From positions 173,552-237,551 of the forward strand of contig CAZJYX010000002.1 in the NCBI GenBank assembly GCA_964550375.1: 64,000 nucleotides of DNA, in the 5' to 3' direction. Positions 46,668 to 54,323 of the stretch are shown here, in pieces. A program made the translations under genes and the position numbers. This DNA comes from JAAYXS01 sp964550375 (GTDB lineage: Bacteria > Planctomycetota > Phycisphaerae > UBA1845 > Fen-1342). Below the pieces are notes generated by a model. That model did no database searches. It worked only from the letters and a program-made list of their open reading frames with translations, and was not told where the DNA came from. Each line of letters opens with the position of its first letter. The first letter of the stretch is position 1.

Positions 46668-47648
46668 ATGAAAGTCTATTATGGCATCGCGGACTATTCG
46701 CCGCCGCCGGCCGGCACGACGCTGACGATCGGCAATTTTGACGGCGTGCACCGCGGGCACCAGGCCATCTTGGCTCGGGCCCAGGCTGTGGCGGGCGAAT
46801 TGGGCACCCCGGTAGTCGCCATGACGTTCGACCCGCACCCGCGCGAGATCATCGCGCCGGACCGGGCGCCGGCGCGGCTGGTCACGCTCAGCGAGAAGCT
46901 GCACCTGCTGGCCGCGCTGGGCGTCGATGCCTGCGTGGTTCTCCGCAGCGGACCGGCCTTGTTGGACCAGCCGGCCGAGACGTTCCTGGTCAGGCTCTGC
47001 GAGCACTACCGGCCGCGCGCGTTCGTCGAGGGGCCCGACTTCAACTTCGGACACGGCCGGGCGGGATCCGGGCAGACCCTGCGGTTCTTCGGCCCACGCC
47101 TGGGCTTCGCCTTCCACGAGATTGACATGGCCCGCTGCCCGGAATTGCCCGGCGCGCCGTCCGTGCACAGTGCGGCGATCCGGGCGGCGCTGCGGGAAGG
47201 ACGCGTTGACGTGGCATGGGCGATGCTCGGGCGCCCCTATCGCATTGTGGGGATGGTCGAATCCGGGGCGGGGCGCGGGACCGGGCTGGGCTTCCCGACC
47301 GCCAACCTGAGCGACATCCAGCACATGCTGCCGCAGCAGGCCGTCTACGCCGCCGTCGCGCAGTGCGATGATGGCAGCCTGCATCCGGCGGCGGTCAACA
47401 TCGGCCCGCAACTGACCTTCCAGGTCAGCACGCCGCGCGTCGAGGCGCATTTGTTGGGCTGGTCAGCCGCACTCAATGGTCGGCCGTTGGGTCTGCATCT
47501 GCTCCGCCGCCTGCGCGGCCAGGTGCGCTATGACAGCCCGGCGGAGCTAGCGGCACAAATCCGGCGAGATGTGGCGGAAACGCGGGTTGCGGTCGCGGAA
47601 GCCGGCGGCGTAACGGCGACGACACACCCGATTCCCCTAGTGAGTTGA
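46668..47648 (+). CDS. ribF: Bifunctional riboflavin kinase/FAD synthetase
   Basis: Makes FMN and FAD from riboflavin. The N-terminal nucleotidyltransferase has TIGNFDGVHRGHQ and the loop VEGPDFNFGHGRAGS; VHSAAIRAALREG precedes the C-terminal kinase domain, which has GRGTGLGFPTANLS and AVNIGPQLTF. Length 326 is normal. The ATG MKVYYGI was chosen because it matches the family N-terminus; a GTG ten codons earlier is open. No FMN riboswitch is seen upstream. Confidence 0.93.
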   Translation: MKVYYGIADYSPPPAGTTLTIGNFDGVHRGHQAILARAQAVAGELGTPVVAMTFDPHPREIIAPDRAPARLVTLSEKLHLLAALGVDACVVLRSGPALLDQPAETFLVRLCEHYRPRAFVEGPDFNFGHGRAGSGQTLRFFGPRLGFAFHEIDMARCPELPGAPSVHSAAIRAALREGRVDVAWAMLGRPYRIVGMVESGAGRGTGLGFPTANLSDIQHMLPQQAVYAAVAQCDDGSLHPAAVNIGPQLTFQVSTPRVEAHLLGWSAALNGRPLGLHLLRRLRGQVRYDSPAELAAQIRRDVAETRVAVAEAGGVTATTHPIPLVS

Positions 47649-47667
47649 CTGCCTGGGCTGCCTGATT

Positions 47668-48411
47668 CTAGCGACGACGCAGGACCATGCCCGCGAGCGC
47701 GAGCAGCAGCAAGCTGGCCGGCTCGGGGATGCAGGTCAGTAGCGGGACCGTCGGGAACTCGGCGAACGCGTCGCCGCGCATGCCTTCGGCAGAGCCGAAG
47801 TAGATCAGGTCGGTGGCTGCGGAGCCGCCCTGCCGGAAGATGCCGCCGGTGCCAACGCCCAAGTACAACTCGCCGGGGGCGTCACAGGCCAGGGTGATGT
47901 TGCCGAGCCAGTACTTCAGCGGGCCGCTGCCCATCGTTGGCACGTAGGAGTATGTGTCGGGGGGGTAGACACCGAAGTCCGGCGGCAACATGCCACCTAG
48001 GCCGTAGCGCGTAACGGCAACCAGGAAGAAGCCGTCAGCACCGCCGAAGTCAGAGCTGTCTTCCCAGCGGCAAGCCCATCCACAGGGCGCGTGGCTATCG
48101 TTGTTCATGACCGAGTCGACGACGGTTACACCGCCGGTGGTCATGTAATGGACGCCGATGCCATTCCATACGTCCCAAGTGCCCGCGCCCCAATCAACTT
48201 CGATTTCGGCCCAGACGCCGTACGTTACCTCTCCGACCGGGTCCGTGACAACCGGATGCATGAGGCCACCGTCGTCAGACACGGAGCCGGCACCCCAGGG
48301 TTCAGGGTATTGCGGCGTGCCGAGGTAGATGTGCAGGTCACCCGCGTCTGCCAGGACTCCCAGCACTCCGAGGCACGCGGCCAGCCGCAGAAACTTCTTG
48401 ATCGCTGTCAT
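47668..48411 (-). CDS. PEP-CTERM protein, paralogue 1
   Basis: A 247-residue secreted protein. Signal peptide MTAIKKFLRLAACLGVLGVL; mature part begins DLHIYLGTP. The C-terminus has the sorting motif IPEPASLLLLALAGMVLRRR (PEP, hydrophobic helix, Arg cluster), which directs processing by an exosortase. The core includes DPVGEVTYGVWAEIEVDWGA and GNITLACDAPGELYLGVG. It is the most divergent of three tandem paralogues. GGGAGG lies 7 bases before the ATG. Function unknown; likely cell surface or matrix. Confidence 0.85.
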   Translation of the reverse strand: MTAIKKFLRLAACLGVLGVLADAGDLHIYLGTPQYPEPWGAGSVSDDGGLMHPVVTDPVGEVTYGVWAEIEVDWGAGTWDVWNGIGVHYMTTGGVTVVDSVMNNDSHAPCGWACRWEDSSDFGGADGFFLVAVTRYGLGGMLPPDFGVYPPDTYSYVPTMGSGPLKYWLGNITLACDAPGELYLGVGTGGIFRQGGSAATDLIYFGSAEGMRGDAFAEFPTVPLLTCIPEPASLLLLALAGMVLRRR

Positions 48412-48560
48412 TGTCGCCTCCCGTTCGAGCCATTCACTTGAATCGCCCGGTACAACTGATCGTAGCCCGGCCGGTCTGGAGAAGTCAAACATTTTCAGAC
48501 GTGCAGGTCCTGAAAATGCCGGTTAGGTTTCGGCGCTGGCCGGCGGGCGCGCGGCGGCTA

Positions 48561-48597
48561 GAAAACGAAAGGAGCCGGACGGATCGTCCGACTCCTT
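48561..48597 (-). terminator. Intrinsic terminator after PEP-CTERM paralogue 2
   Basis: A 13-bp stem with one mismatch (48569-48581 with 48585-48597) and 3-base loop, followed on the minus strand by TTTCGTTTTC. Confidence 0.8.
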
Positions 48598-48631
48598 CGA
48601 TTGTCGCTTGGACTTTGCCGGCTAGCAGATA

Positions 48632-49360
48632 CTAGCGACGACGCAGGACCAGGCCCGCGAGACCGAGCAGCAGCAAGCTGGCCGGCTCAGGGATGCAGGT
48701 CAGCATCGGGGCGGACGCGAACTCGCCGAACGCGTCGCCGCGCATGCCGTCGGCCGACCCGAAGTAAACCAGGTCAGTGTCGACGTCGCCGCCCTGACGA
48801 GAGATGCCGCCACTGCCAACGCCGAAGTACAGGTCGCCGGGGGCGTCGCAGGCCAAGGTGATGTTGCCGAGCCAGTACTTGATCCCACTGACACCGATCT
48901 CAGGCGTGTAGGCATACATGTCGGGCGGCGTGCCGCCAACGTCGGCGGGGAGCAAACCACCCAGACCGAAGCGGGTAACGGCAACCAGGAAGAAGCCGTC
49001 AGTGCCGCCGAAGTCCGAGCTATCTTCCCACCGGTAGGCCGTCTGCAATGGCGAAGGGTTGTGATCGTCGTTGTTCATAAGGGAGTCAACGACCGTCACG
49101 CCGCCGGTAGCCATGTAATCGACGGCGATACCGTTCCACACGTCCACAACGCCTGAAGTCCAATCCACGCCGACCTCGGCCCAGACACCGTACGTCACTT
49201 CTCCAACCGGATCTGTAACGACCGGATGTACGAGGCCGCCGTCGTCGGCCACGAAGGCCGCGGTATCGACCGGCGTGCCGAGGTAAATGTGCAGGTCGTT
49301 CGCGTTGGCGACGACCGCCATCATCCCCAGGCAGGCCACTATCGTAAGAACTTTCCTCAT
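48632..49360 (-). CDS. PEP-CTERM protein, paralogue 2
   Basis: A 242-residue secreted protein with signal peptide MRKVLTIVACLGMMAVVANA and C-terminal IPEPASLLLLGLAGLVLRRR. The mature part is almost the same as paralogue 3: DNA of 48718-49005 is identical to 49709-49996. The sequence DDGGLVHPVVTDPVGEV and WEDSSDFGGTDGFFLVAVTR are shared by all three. It has its own terminator, so it is a single-gene unit. Confidence 0.87.
   Translation of the reverse strand: MRKVLTIVACLGMMAVVANANDLHIYLGTPVDTAAFVADDGGLVHPVVTDPVGEVTYGVWAEVGVDWTSGVVDVWNGIAVDYMATGGVTVVDSLMNNDDHNPSPLQTAYRWEDSSDFGGTDGFFLVAVTRFGLGGLLPADVGGTPPDMYAYTPEIGVSGIKYWLGNITLACDAPGDLYFGVGSGGISRQGGDVDTDLVYFGSADGMRGDAFGEFASAPMLTCIPEPASLLLLGLAGLVLRRR
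48718..49005 (-). repeat. 288-bp block identical to 49709-49996
   Basis: Base-by-base comparison shows complete identity over this block; flanks on both sides fall to roughly 90-95% identity within the same genes. Fits a recent gene conversion or duplication. Confidence 0.9.
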
Positions 49361-49540
49361 CTTTCCTGTCTCCCACTACACACAATGTTACTTCAAACTA
49401 CACTCGGAGTGCTTCCCGGCCTCCAAAGAACCAAAGTCGGGGTGCCGCTCACCCAAACTCTCTCACAGCAGCGACTATAGCAGGGCCGGCCGCGTGGCGT
49501 CAAGCATTTCCTGGAGCGGAGCAGGATTTTGGCCTGAGCT

Positions 49541-49577
49541 TAAAAAAGAGAGGAGCCGGACAAAAGTCCGGCTCCTT
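49541..49577 (-). terminator. Intrinsic terminator after PEP-CTERM paralogue 3
   Basis: A perfect 11-bp stem (49551-49561 with 49566-49576), AAAA loop, followed on the minus strand by CTCTTTTTTA. It shares the arm GGAGCCGGAC with the terminator of paralogue 2. Confidence 0.88.
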
Positions 49578-49622
49578 GTTATCGCAGTTATCGGTCCTAA
49601 TTCTAGGACTGACCAAGCCGGT

Positions 49623-50351
49623 TTAGCGCCGGCGGAGGAACAGGCCCGCCAGGCCGAGCAGCAGCAGGCTGGCCGGCTCGGGGATGCAGGTCAGCATCGG
49701 GGCCGACCCGAACTCGCCGAACGCGTCGCCGCGCATGCCGTCGGCCGACCCGAAGTAAACCAGGTCAGTGTCGACGTCGCCGCCCTGACGAGAGATGCCG
49801 CCACTGCCAACGCCGAAGTACAGGTCGCCGGGGGCGTCGCAGGCCAAGGTGATGTTGCCGAGCCAGTACTTGATCCCACTGACACCGATCTCAGGCGTGT
49901 AGGCATACATGTCGGGCGGCGTGCCGCCAACGTCGGCGGGGAGCAAACCACCCAGACCGAAGCGGGTAACGGCAACCAGGAAGAAGCCGTCAGTGCTTTG
50001 GAAGGTCGAACTGTCTTCCCACCGGTAGGCCGTCTGCAATGGCGAAGGATTGTGATCGTCGTTGTTCATAAGGGAGTCAACGACCGTCACACCGCCGGTA
50101 GCCATGTAGTCGACGGCGATACCGTTCCACACATCCACAACGCCGGTAGTCCAATTCACGCCAACCTCAGCCCAAACGCCGTACGTCACTTCTCCGACCG
50201 GGTCCGTAACAACCGGGTGCACGAGGCCGCCGTCATCGGGCACGAAGGCCGCGGTATCGACCGGCGAGCCGAGGTAAATGTGCAGATCATTCGCGTTCGC
50301 GACCATCGCGAACATACCCATGCAAGCAACCGCGACAAGAATGTTTCTCAT
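49623..50351 (-). CDS. PEP-CTERM protein, paralogue 3
   Basis: A 242-residue secreted protein with signal peptide MRNILVAVACMGMFAMVANA and C-terminal sorting signal IPEPASLLLLGLAGLFLRRR. Core as in paralogue 2; the clearest difference is SSTFQSTDGFF in place of SSDFGGTDGFF. Start chosen by signal peptide and GGGAG upstream; the 25 upstream codons in frame are not conserved. Followed by its own terminator. Confidence 0.87.
   Translation of the reverse strand: MRNILVAVACMGMFAMVANANDLHIYLGSPVDTAAFVPDDGGLVHPVVTDPVGEVTYGVWAEVGVNWTTGVVDVWNGIAVDYMATGGVTVVDSLMNNDDHNPSPLQTAYRWEDSSTFQSTDGFFLVAVTRFGLGGLLPADVGGTPPDMYAYTPEIGVSGIKYWLGNITLACDAPGDLYFGVGSGGISRQGGDVDTDLVYFGSADGMRGDAFGEFGSAPMLTCIPEPASLLLLGLAGLFLRRR
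49709..49996 (-). repeat. 288-bp block identical to 48718-49005
   Basis: Second copy of the identical block, offset 991 bases, inside paralogue 3. Confidence 0.9.
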
Positions 50352-50728
50352 TGTTCCATTCTCCCTCATAAGGTTTTCTGACTCAGGCGCGCTTCCGGCC
50401 TCCATTGACCGAGATGGGTGCCACACACCCTAAACTGCAACTTGAGACGACAATTCATAGGCACCCGAAAACAGCGATATCAAGCTGCAAGGGAGAAAAA
50501 CTTCGCAGATCCGATCCGGGGCGAGCCATATCGAGGCCCCGCGGCACCCCAGCCGACTCAACGTCCGAGAATCAAACCAGCATATTGACAGCCATGTAAT
50601 CGGGCGGCATGGCTACAGCAAGTCGTTTATTAGCAGTTGCTTACGCTAAGCAGCCCCGGCCCGCGTGCTTTCGCCGCAACTAAAATCGGACCAGAGATCC
50701 AATTAATCTGACGGAGATTCGGCGGGGG
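50352..50728. other. Intergenic region between PEP-CTERM array and riboswitch operon
   Basis: 377 bases, less GC-rich than the genes, holding the presumed promoter of PEP-CTERM paralogue 3 on the minus strand. No terminator hairpin with a T run is seen after the pseudopilin gene, so read-through from the riboswitch operon into the PEP-CTERM array cannot be excluded. No ORF with a ribosome binding site was found. Confidence 0.5.
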
Positions 50729-51526
50729 CTACCATTCGCGCCAGTCCGGCACGTAGTGTGGGTCGTTATCGCTCCCGACCGAGCCGATGCCGAACCGGCG
50801 CGACGTGATCTCGCCGTCGCCGGGGGCAAACGCTTCGACGTGCCCGTCAGCGAGCAAGACGCACGCGCGGCCATCGTGCCGAAAGGCCGTCGTCGGGTGC
50901 GTGTTCCGCACCCACTGACGGCCGGTGAAACGCATCGGTGGGTCCAGTAAGGCATTGTTCTGCGGCAACTTGTGAGCCGCCAGGTCGATCAGGGTGTCGG
51001 CGAACACGAAGAGTCTCGCCGGCGAGTTTAGCGTGCTGATATTCTGCCAGGGTCGCTTGCGGATGATATAGGACCATCCGGGCGTGTGCGGGGGGCACAG
51101 GTAGTAGCCGTTGTAGCCGTAAGTGCTGGTCACCGCCTTGGCTGCGCCCTGGGGCACGTAGGTTCCCCAGGGCTGAGCCGGGCACTCATAGATTCCGCCG
51201 TCGCGCAAGTCGGACCGCAGGTATGGCCACACGAAGCCCTTGGTATGGTCCACGCCGGTCGGGCCGTTCGTGCCCCACCAGTAGATCGGCGGGCCGGTGC
51301 CGATGATCGACGGATCGGTGTAGCCCAGCGGCATGGCCAAGCCGCGGTGCTCGCCGGCGTACATGTGAAAGGCGTGCCCGAGCTGAGCACAGCGGGCTGC
51401 GCAGGTTACACGATGGACCTGGCGGCGCGCCCGCCCGAGGGCGGGCGCGAGGATCGACATCAGGACGGCTACAACGGCCATCACCACCAGCAGCTCAATC
51501 AGCGAAAACGCTTTTCTATTAAGCAT
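50729..51526 (-). CDS. Type II pseudopilin-like protein with H-X9-DG motif
   Basis: A 265-residue protein. The N-terminus KAFSLIELLVVMAVVAVLMS is a prepilin peptidase cleavage/methylation motif plus hydrophobic helix (Phe as first mature residue, Glu five residues later). The C-terminal part has HDGRACVLLADGHVEAF, the DG-type motif of the large planctomycete pseudopilin-like family. Its ATG follows the stop codon of the dockerin-like gene with no gap (TAAATG), so the two are translationally coupled and both sit behind the cobalamin riboswitch. Probably an envelope protein; exact function unknown. Confidence 0.82.
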   Translation of the reverse strand: MLNRKAFSLIELLVVMAVVAVLMSILAPALGRARRQVHRVTCAARCAQLGHAFHMYAGEHRGLAMPLGYTDPSIIGTGPPIYWWGTNGPTGVDHTKGFVWPYLRSDLRDGGIYECPAQPWGTYVPQGAAKAVTSTYGYNGYYLCPPHTPGWSYIIRKRPWQNISTLNSPARLFVFADTLIDLAAHKLPQNNALLDPPMRFTGRQWVRNTHPTTAFRHDGRACVLLADGHVEAFAPGDGEITSRRFGIGSVGSDNDPHYVPDWREW

Positions 51527-52333
51527 TTACGACGTCAGCAGCGCCACGAACGGATCGATGTCGAACACGTTGACCACGCCGTCCCCGTTGATGTCCGCCA
51601 GCATTAAGCTGCAGTCGGGATGCGCGAGTTCGTACACCTCCGGCAGCGTCAGCGCGAGCACGAACGGATCAATGTCGAACGAGTTGACGACGCCGTCGCA
51701 GTTCAGGTCACCGAGTTGGTACGGCGCGGGGGCCGGCATCGGCGGGCTGGGGATCAGGTCGAAGCTGAAGCTTGCGTCGAAGCTCCAGCCGTCCCAGGAT
51801 CCGTTAGCCAGCACGCGATCGCCCGCCGACCAGAAGGAGAACTCCCAATCGTCGTCGGCGGGGAAGGTCGCGCCGGCCGTATCGCACGTCCAGTAGCACC
51901 AGAACCCCGTGTACCAGCCTTCCTCGTAGTGATCGTCAGGGTCGTCGGCGTAACCGGTTTCGCTGGCATAGCCGGGCGTGCCGGGGTGGAACGCGCCCCC
52001 GTCGCCGTCGCGGTCATAGCCGAGGCCGAACACGCCGTCCGCGCCGATCGGGAACAGCACGAGCCGTTCGTCAGCTTGCACGACGGCGAGCAGCATATCC
52101 CAGCCGGTGGCCGTGCCTTGCCAGCGGAAACCCCACACCAGCGACTGCGGCTCCAGGCCGTCGTTCCAGTCGATCACCAGGGCCGCCCGGTTGGGACCCT
52201 GGCCGACCCAGTACTCGATGTCACCGAAAGTCACAGGTTCCGTGGCCGTCGCCCAGGCGGCACACGTCACCGCGGCGCAGATCACGATCAAGCTGCGCAA
52301 ACCCCACACACTTCCAGACTTGTACGCATTCAT
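51527..52333 (-). CDS. Secreted dockerin-like protein under a cobalamin riboswitch
   Basis: A 268-residue exported protein. The signal peptide ends near CAAWATATEPV (~32). The central domain has FGDIEYWVGQGPNRAALVID, then WNDGLEPQSLVWGFRW and GWDMLLAVVQADERL. The C-terminus holds two EF-hand-like dockerin repeats, LGDLNCDGVVNSFDIDPFV and LADINGDGVVNVFDIDPFV, the planctomycete form. GGAGGAGG lies ~9 bases before the ATG. With a B12 riboswitch upstream, a role in cobalamin capture or a B12-sparing surface process is likely, but no known B12-binding motif was identified by eye. Confidence 0.82.
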   Translation of the reverse strand: MNAYKSGSVWGLRSLIVICAAVTCAAWATATEPVTFGDIEYWVGQGPNRAALVIDWNDGLEPQSLVWGFRWQGTATGWDMLLAVVQADERLVLFPIGADGVFGLGYDRDGDGGAFHPGTPGYASETGYADDPDDHYEEGWYTGFWCYWTCDTAGATFPADDDWEFSFWSAGDRVLANGSWDGWSFDASFSFDLIPSPPMPAPAPYQLGDLNCDGVVNSFDIDPFVLALTLPEVYELAHPDCSLMLADINGDGVVNVFDIDPFVALLTS

Positions 52334-52594
52334 CAGAGCCAACCTCCTCCTCGCGTGCCGCGCCAGCCGCGCCAGCACGTGCCATGGATGGTTGCCTCAG
52401 GGCGGGCGCTCAGTGCGGCACTGACAGCCGCGTGGTTGCCCGACATGTGGCCGTACCGGCGGCGTCGGCGTGCGGACGGCCGGCGCGGAATTCACTATTC
52501 GCGCACGGCGAGCACGACTGGCGAGAAGTGCCGGGATCGACGGTGGAGCGCATGCCGGTTGACCCTGCCCACGAGGCAACCTGACTGCGGTCGA
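52334..52594 (-). other. Leader between riboswitch and dockerin-like gene
   Basis: 261 bases of GC-rich untranslated leader that should hold the expression platform. Several short inverted repeats are possible but none with a T run, so translational rather than intrinsic-terminator control, or Rho, is more likely. No ORF with a convincing start. Confidence 0.4.
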
Positions 52595-52797
52595 TCTGGC
52601 AGGTCTTCTGACTCCCGGGCCCGCGAGCGTCGCCCAGGCAGGGCCGACTCTCGCACCTACTAGCCGCGTCTTCTCAGCCGCGTTGGCGGCCAATGACGGA
52701 TGCAGCGTTCGTTCCCGGTCACAGCGGCGGGGCCGCTCCGGATTTGCACCGGATTCCCTATTCTTCCAGCCGCCCCAAGCGGCCGGACACCAGTGAC
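52595..52797 (-). ncRNA. Cobalamin (adenosylcobalamin/B12) riboswitch
   Basis: Read on the minus strand, the conserved blocks are in order: GGTG near 52795, then GGGAATCCGGTGCAAATCCG and GAGCGGCCCCGCCGCTGTGA (the core with B12 box), a variable region, and GGGAGTCAGAAGACCTGCC at the 3' end. This is the standard cobalamin riboswitch layout. It lies ~260 bases upstream of the dockerin-like gene on the same strand. Known members switch genes off when B12 is plentiful; that is the expected effect here. Confidence 0.92.
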
Positions 52798-52850
52798 CGA
52801 AGGCTTTGTTACAGCGCTGCGGGCGGCCCGTCAAGCGGTCGGCGCGCTGG

Positions 52851-53513
52851 TTAGGGCGTGCCCGCGGAGCGCGCCGCGGTTTCGGGGCGGTCGTGCTCGG
52901 CCGGTGTGCGGGCGCGCTCGAGCTGCGCGATATCGGCCGCGTAGCGGCGTTCGAAAACGCGCAACTCGCCGTCGGCTTCGCGCACCCGGGCTCGCCCGGT
53001 GATGTGAGTACCGTCCTCGCAGTGCACGTCCAGGTCGATTTGTCGCTGGCCCGACGCGAGCCAGACGTCGTCCACCCGCACCTGCCCGCCCACGAACTCC
53101 GCCTTGCCTTTCAGTCGGCCGACGGCCTGCACCAGGAACCCGCGGGCGCCCTCGTCGCCGTCGGCCGCGACGTAGTAGGTGCCCGCTCCGTTGGGCAAGG
53201 TCAGGTAGAGCAGGAAGTCGCGCGGCCCAGTCGAGGCGCCCGGCAGCGGGTAGGCCAGCAGATAACGGCAGTAATGGTCCTGGGCTGCGGAGAACTGCCA
53301 CGAACTGCGCAGCGCGAGCCGCTGTTGAGGCGGCGGGGCGAAGGGCTGATGCAGGACGACGGTATTCTGCGGCGCACAGCCGGCCACGACGGACAGCAGC
53401 AGCCCGGCCGCAATCCACTTGCTCGACTGGCGCACCGTGGAATGCGCATGAACCCAGGCCGTGCCGGCGGCGCTACCCGTCCGTGTATCGGCGCGCGGTG
53501 TTCGCACGTTCAC
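52851..53513 (-). CDS. Probable lipoprotein of unknown function (220 aa)
   Basis: A lipoprotein signal IAAGLLLSVVAGCAPQ ends at the lipobox cysteine (~48), giving an unusually long N-region of ~30 residues. The start is the GTG with GAGGAG 7 bases upstream, which begins inside the stop of the preceding gene; a GTG 26 codons later would give a normal-length signal. The rest is a soluble beta-rich domain (SSWQFSAAQDHYCRYLLAYP, DFLLYLTLPNGAGTYYV, HITGRARVREADGELRVFER). No family recognised. It lies 11 bases after the zinc-ribbon membrane protein. Confidence 0.6.
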   Translation of the reverse strand: MNVRTPRADTRTGSAAGTAWVHAHSTVRQSSKWIAAGLLLSVVAGCAPQNTVVLHQPFAPPPQQRLALRSSWQFSAAQDHYCRYLLAYPLPGASTGPRDFLLYLTLPNGAGTYYVAADGDEGARGFLVQAVGRLKGKAEFVGGQVRVDDVWLASGQRQIDLDVHCEDGTHITGRARVREADGELRVFERRYAADIAQLERARTPAEHDRPETAARSAGTP

Positions 53514-53524
53514 GTTGGGACTCC

Positions 53525-54142
53525 TCAGCCGGCCAGGCCGGCGGCTCCGGTCATCAGTTGATAGACGAGCCCCGCACACAGGAGCAGCATCAGCATGCCT
53601 GTGGAGGCCAGGGCGGCAATCCCTGGCCAGTTGCCGCGCCGACTGATCGCCACGCTGATGATGGCCAGGACTAGGCCAGCCAGCAAGGACACGTACAGCG
53701 CGCCGATCAGCGCCATCCAGACGGGGTTCTCCTGCATCTTCTGGAGGATCTCCAGCTGCGCCTCCGGGGTCAGGGCGTCCGACCTGCCGCCAAACGTAGA
53801 TACCGTCATGATCACAAGCGTCACGAACAGCACCAGGGTAGCCACGATCGCGAGCAGGGCGAAGATTCCCACGCGGCGGGCGGTCCGGCTGCGGGGGTCC
53901 ACAACGGGGCCGACGTGCAGGCCACCGGGTGGTGGCAGGGTTGCCCCGTAGGCGCCGGGCGGGCCGCCGGGTGGCAGGAATTCAGCGGCGCGGGCCGGCG
54001 GCACTTCGGCCGGCCGGTAGGTGGATTCATGCGGAACGTTGACAACCTGCTGGCAGTAGGGGCAGGCGGCCACGCTGCCGCCGTGCTCGGCGTCCACTTC
54101 GATCGGCTGGCTGCATCCGGGACACTGGAATTGAATCGCCAT
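53525..54142 (-). CDS. Zinc-ribbon membrane protein (205 aa)
   Basis: The N-terminus is a zinc ribbon (FQCPGCSQPIEVD, then ACPYCQQVV), followed by a Pro/Gly-rich linker and three hydrophobic segments (VGIFALLAIVATLVLFVTLV, ALIGALYVSLLAGLVLAIIS, ALASTGMLMLLLCAGLVY). Such ribbon-plus-membrane proteins are common in planctomycetes; function unknown. The start is the ATG giving MAIQFQCPGC. First gene of a two-gene unit with the lipoprotein. Confidence 0.7.
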   Translation of the reverse strand: MAIQFQCPGCSQPIEVDAEHGGSVAACPYCQQVVNVPHESTYRPAEVPPARAAEFLPPGGPPGAYGATLPPPGGLHVGPVVDPRSRTARRVGIFALLAIVATLVLFVTLVIMTVSTFGGRSDALTPEAQLEILQKMQENPVWMALIGALYVSLLAGLVLAIISVAISRRGNWPGIAALASTGMLMLLLCAGLVYQLMTGAAGLAG

Positions 54143-54323
54143 GGGCAGACCCCAGGACCTCGTCACAAGCGAGCGCGGCTTCGGCCGGCCACAACAGGGC
54201 GAATCTTAACGGTGCGTGCGGCATGCGCCCACGGGCCAAGCGGCGTCCGCACGCGCCGGCGTAGAATCTTCGGGCGGGGGTCGCAGGGGATCAGCCGGAG
54301 TGACCATGGCGGCGCCGGGCGGG

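Noticed and set aside
47668..50351. The PEP-CTERM array considered as a mobile or phage-related repeat
   Set aside because: No transposase, terminal inverted repeats or target-site duplications; the repeats follow gene boundaries.
52397..52834. 145-codon minus-strand ORF covering the cobalamin riboswitch
   Set aside because: The conserved RNA blocks explain the sequence; the translation is Arg/Pro-rich and has no ribosome binding site.
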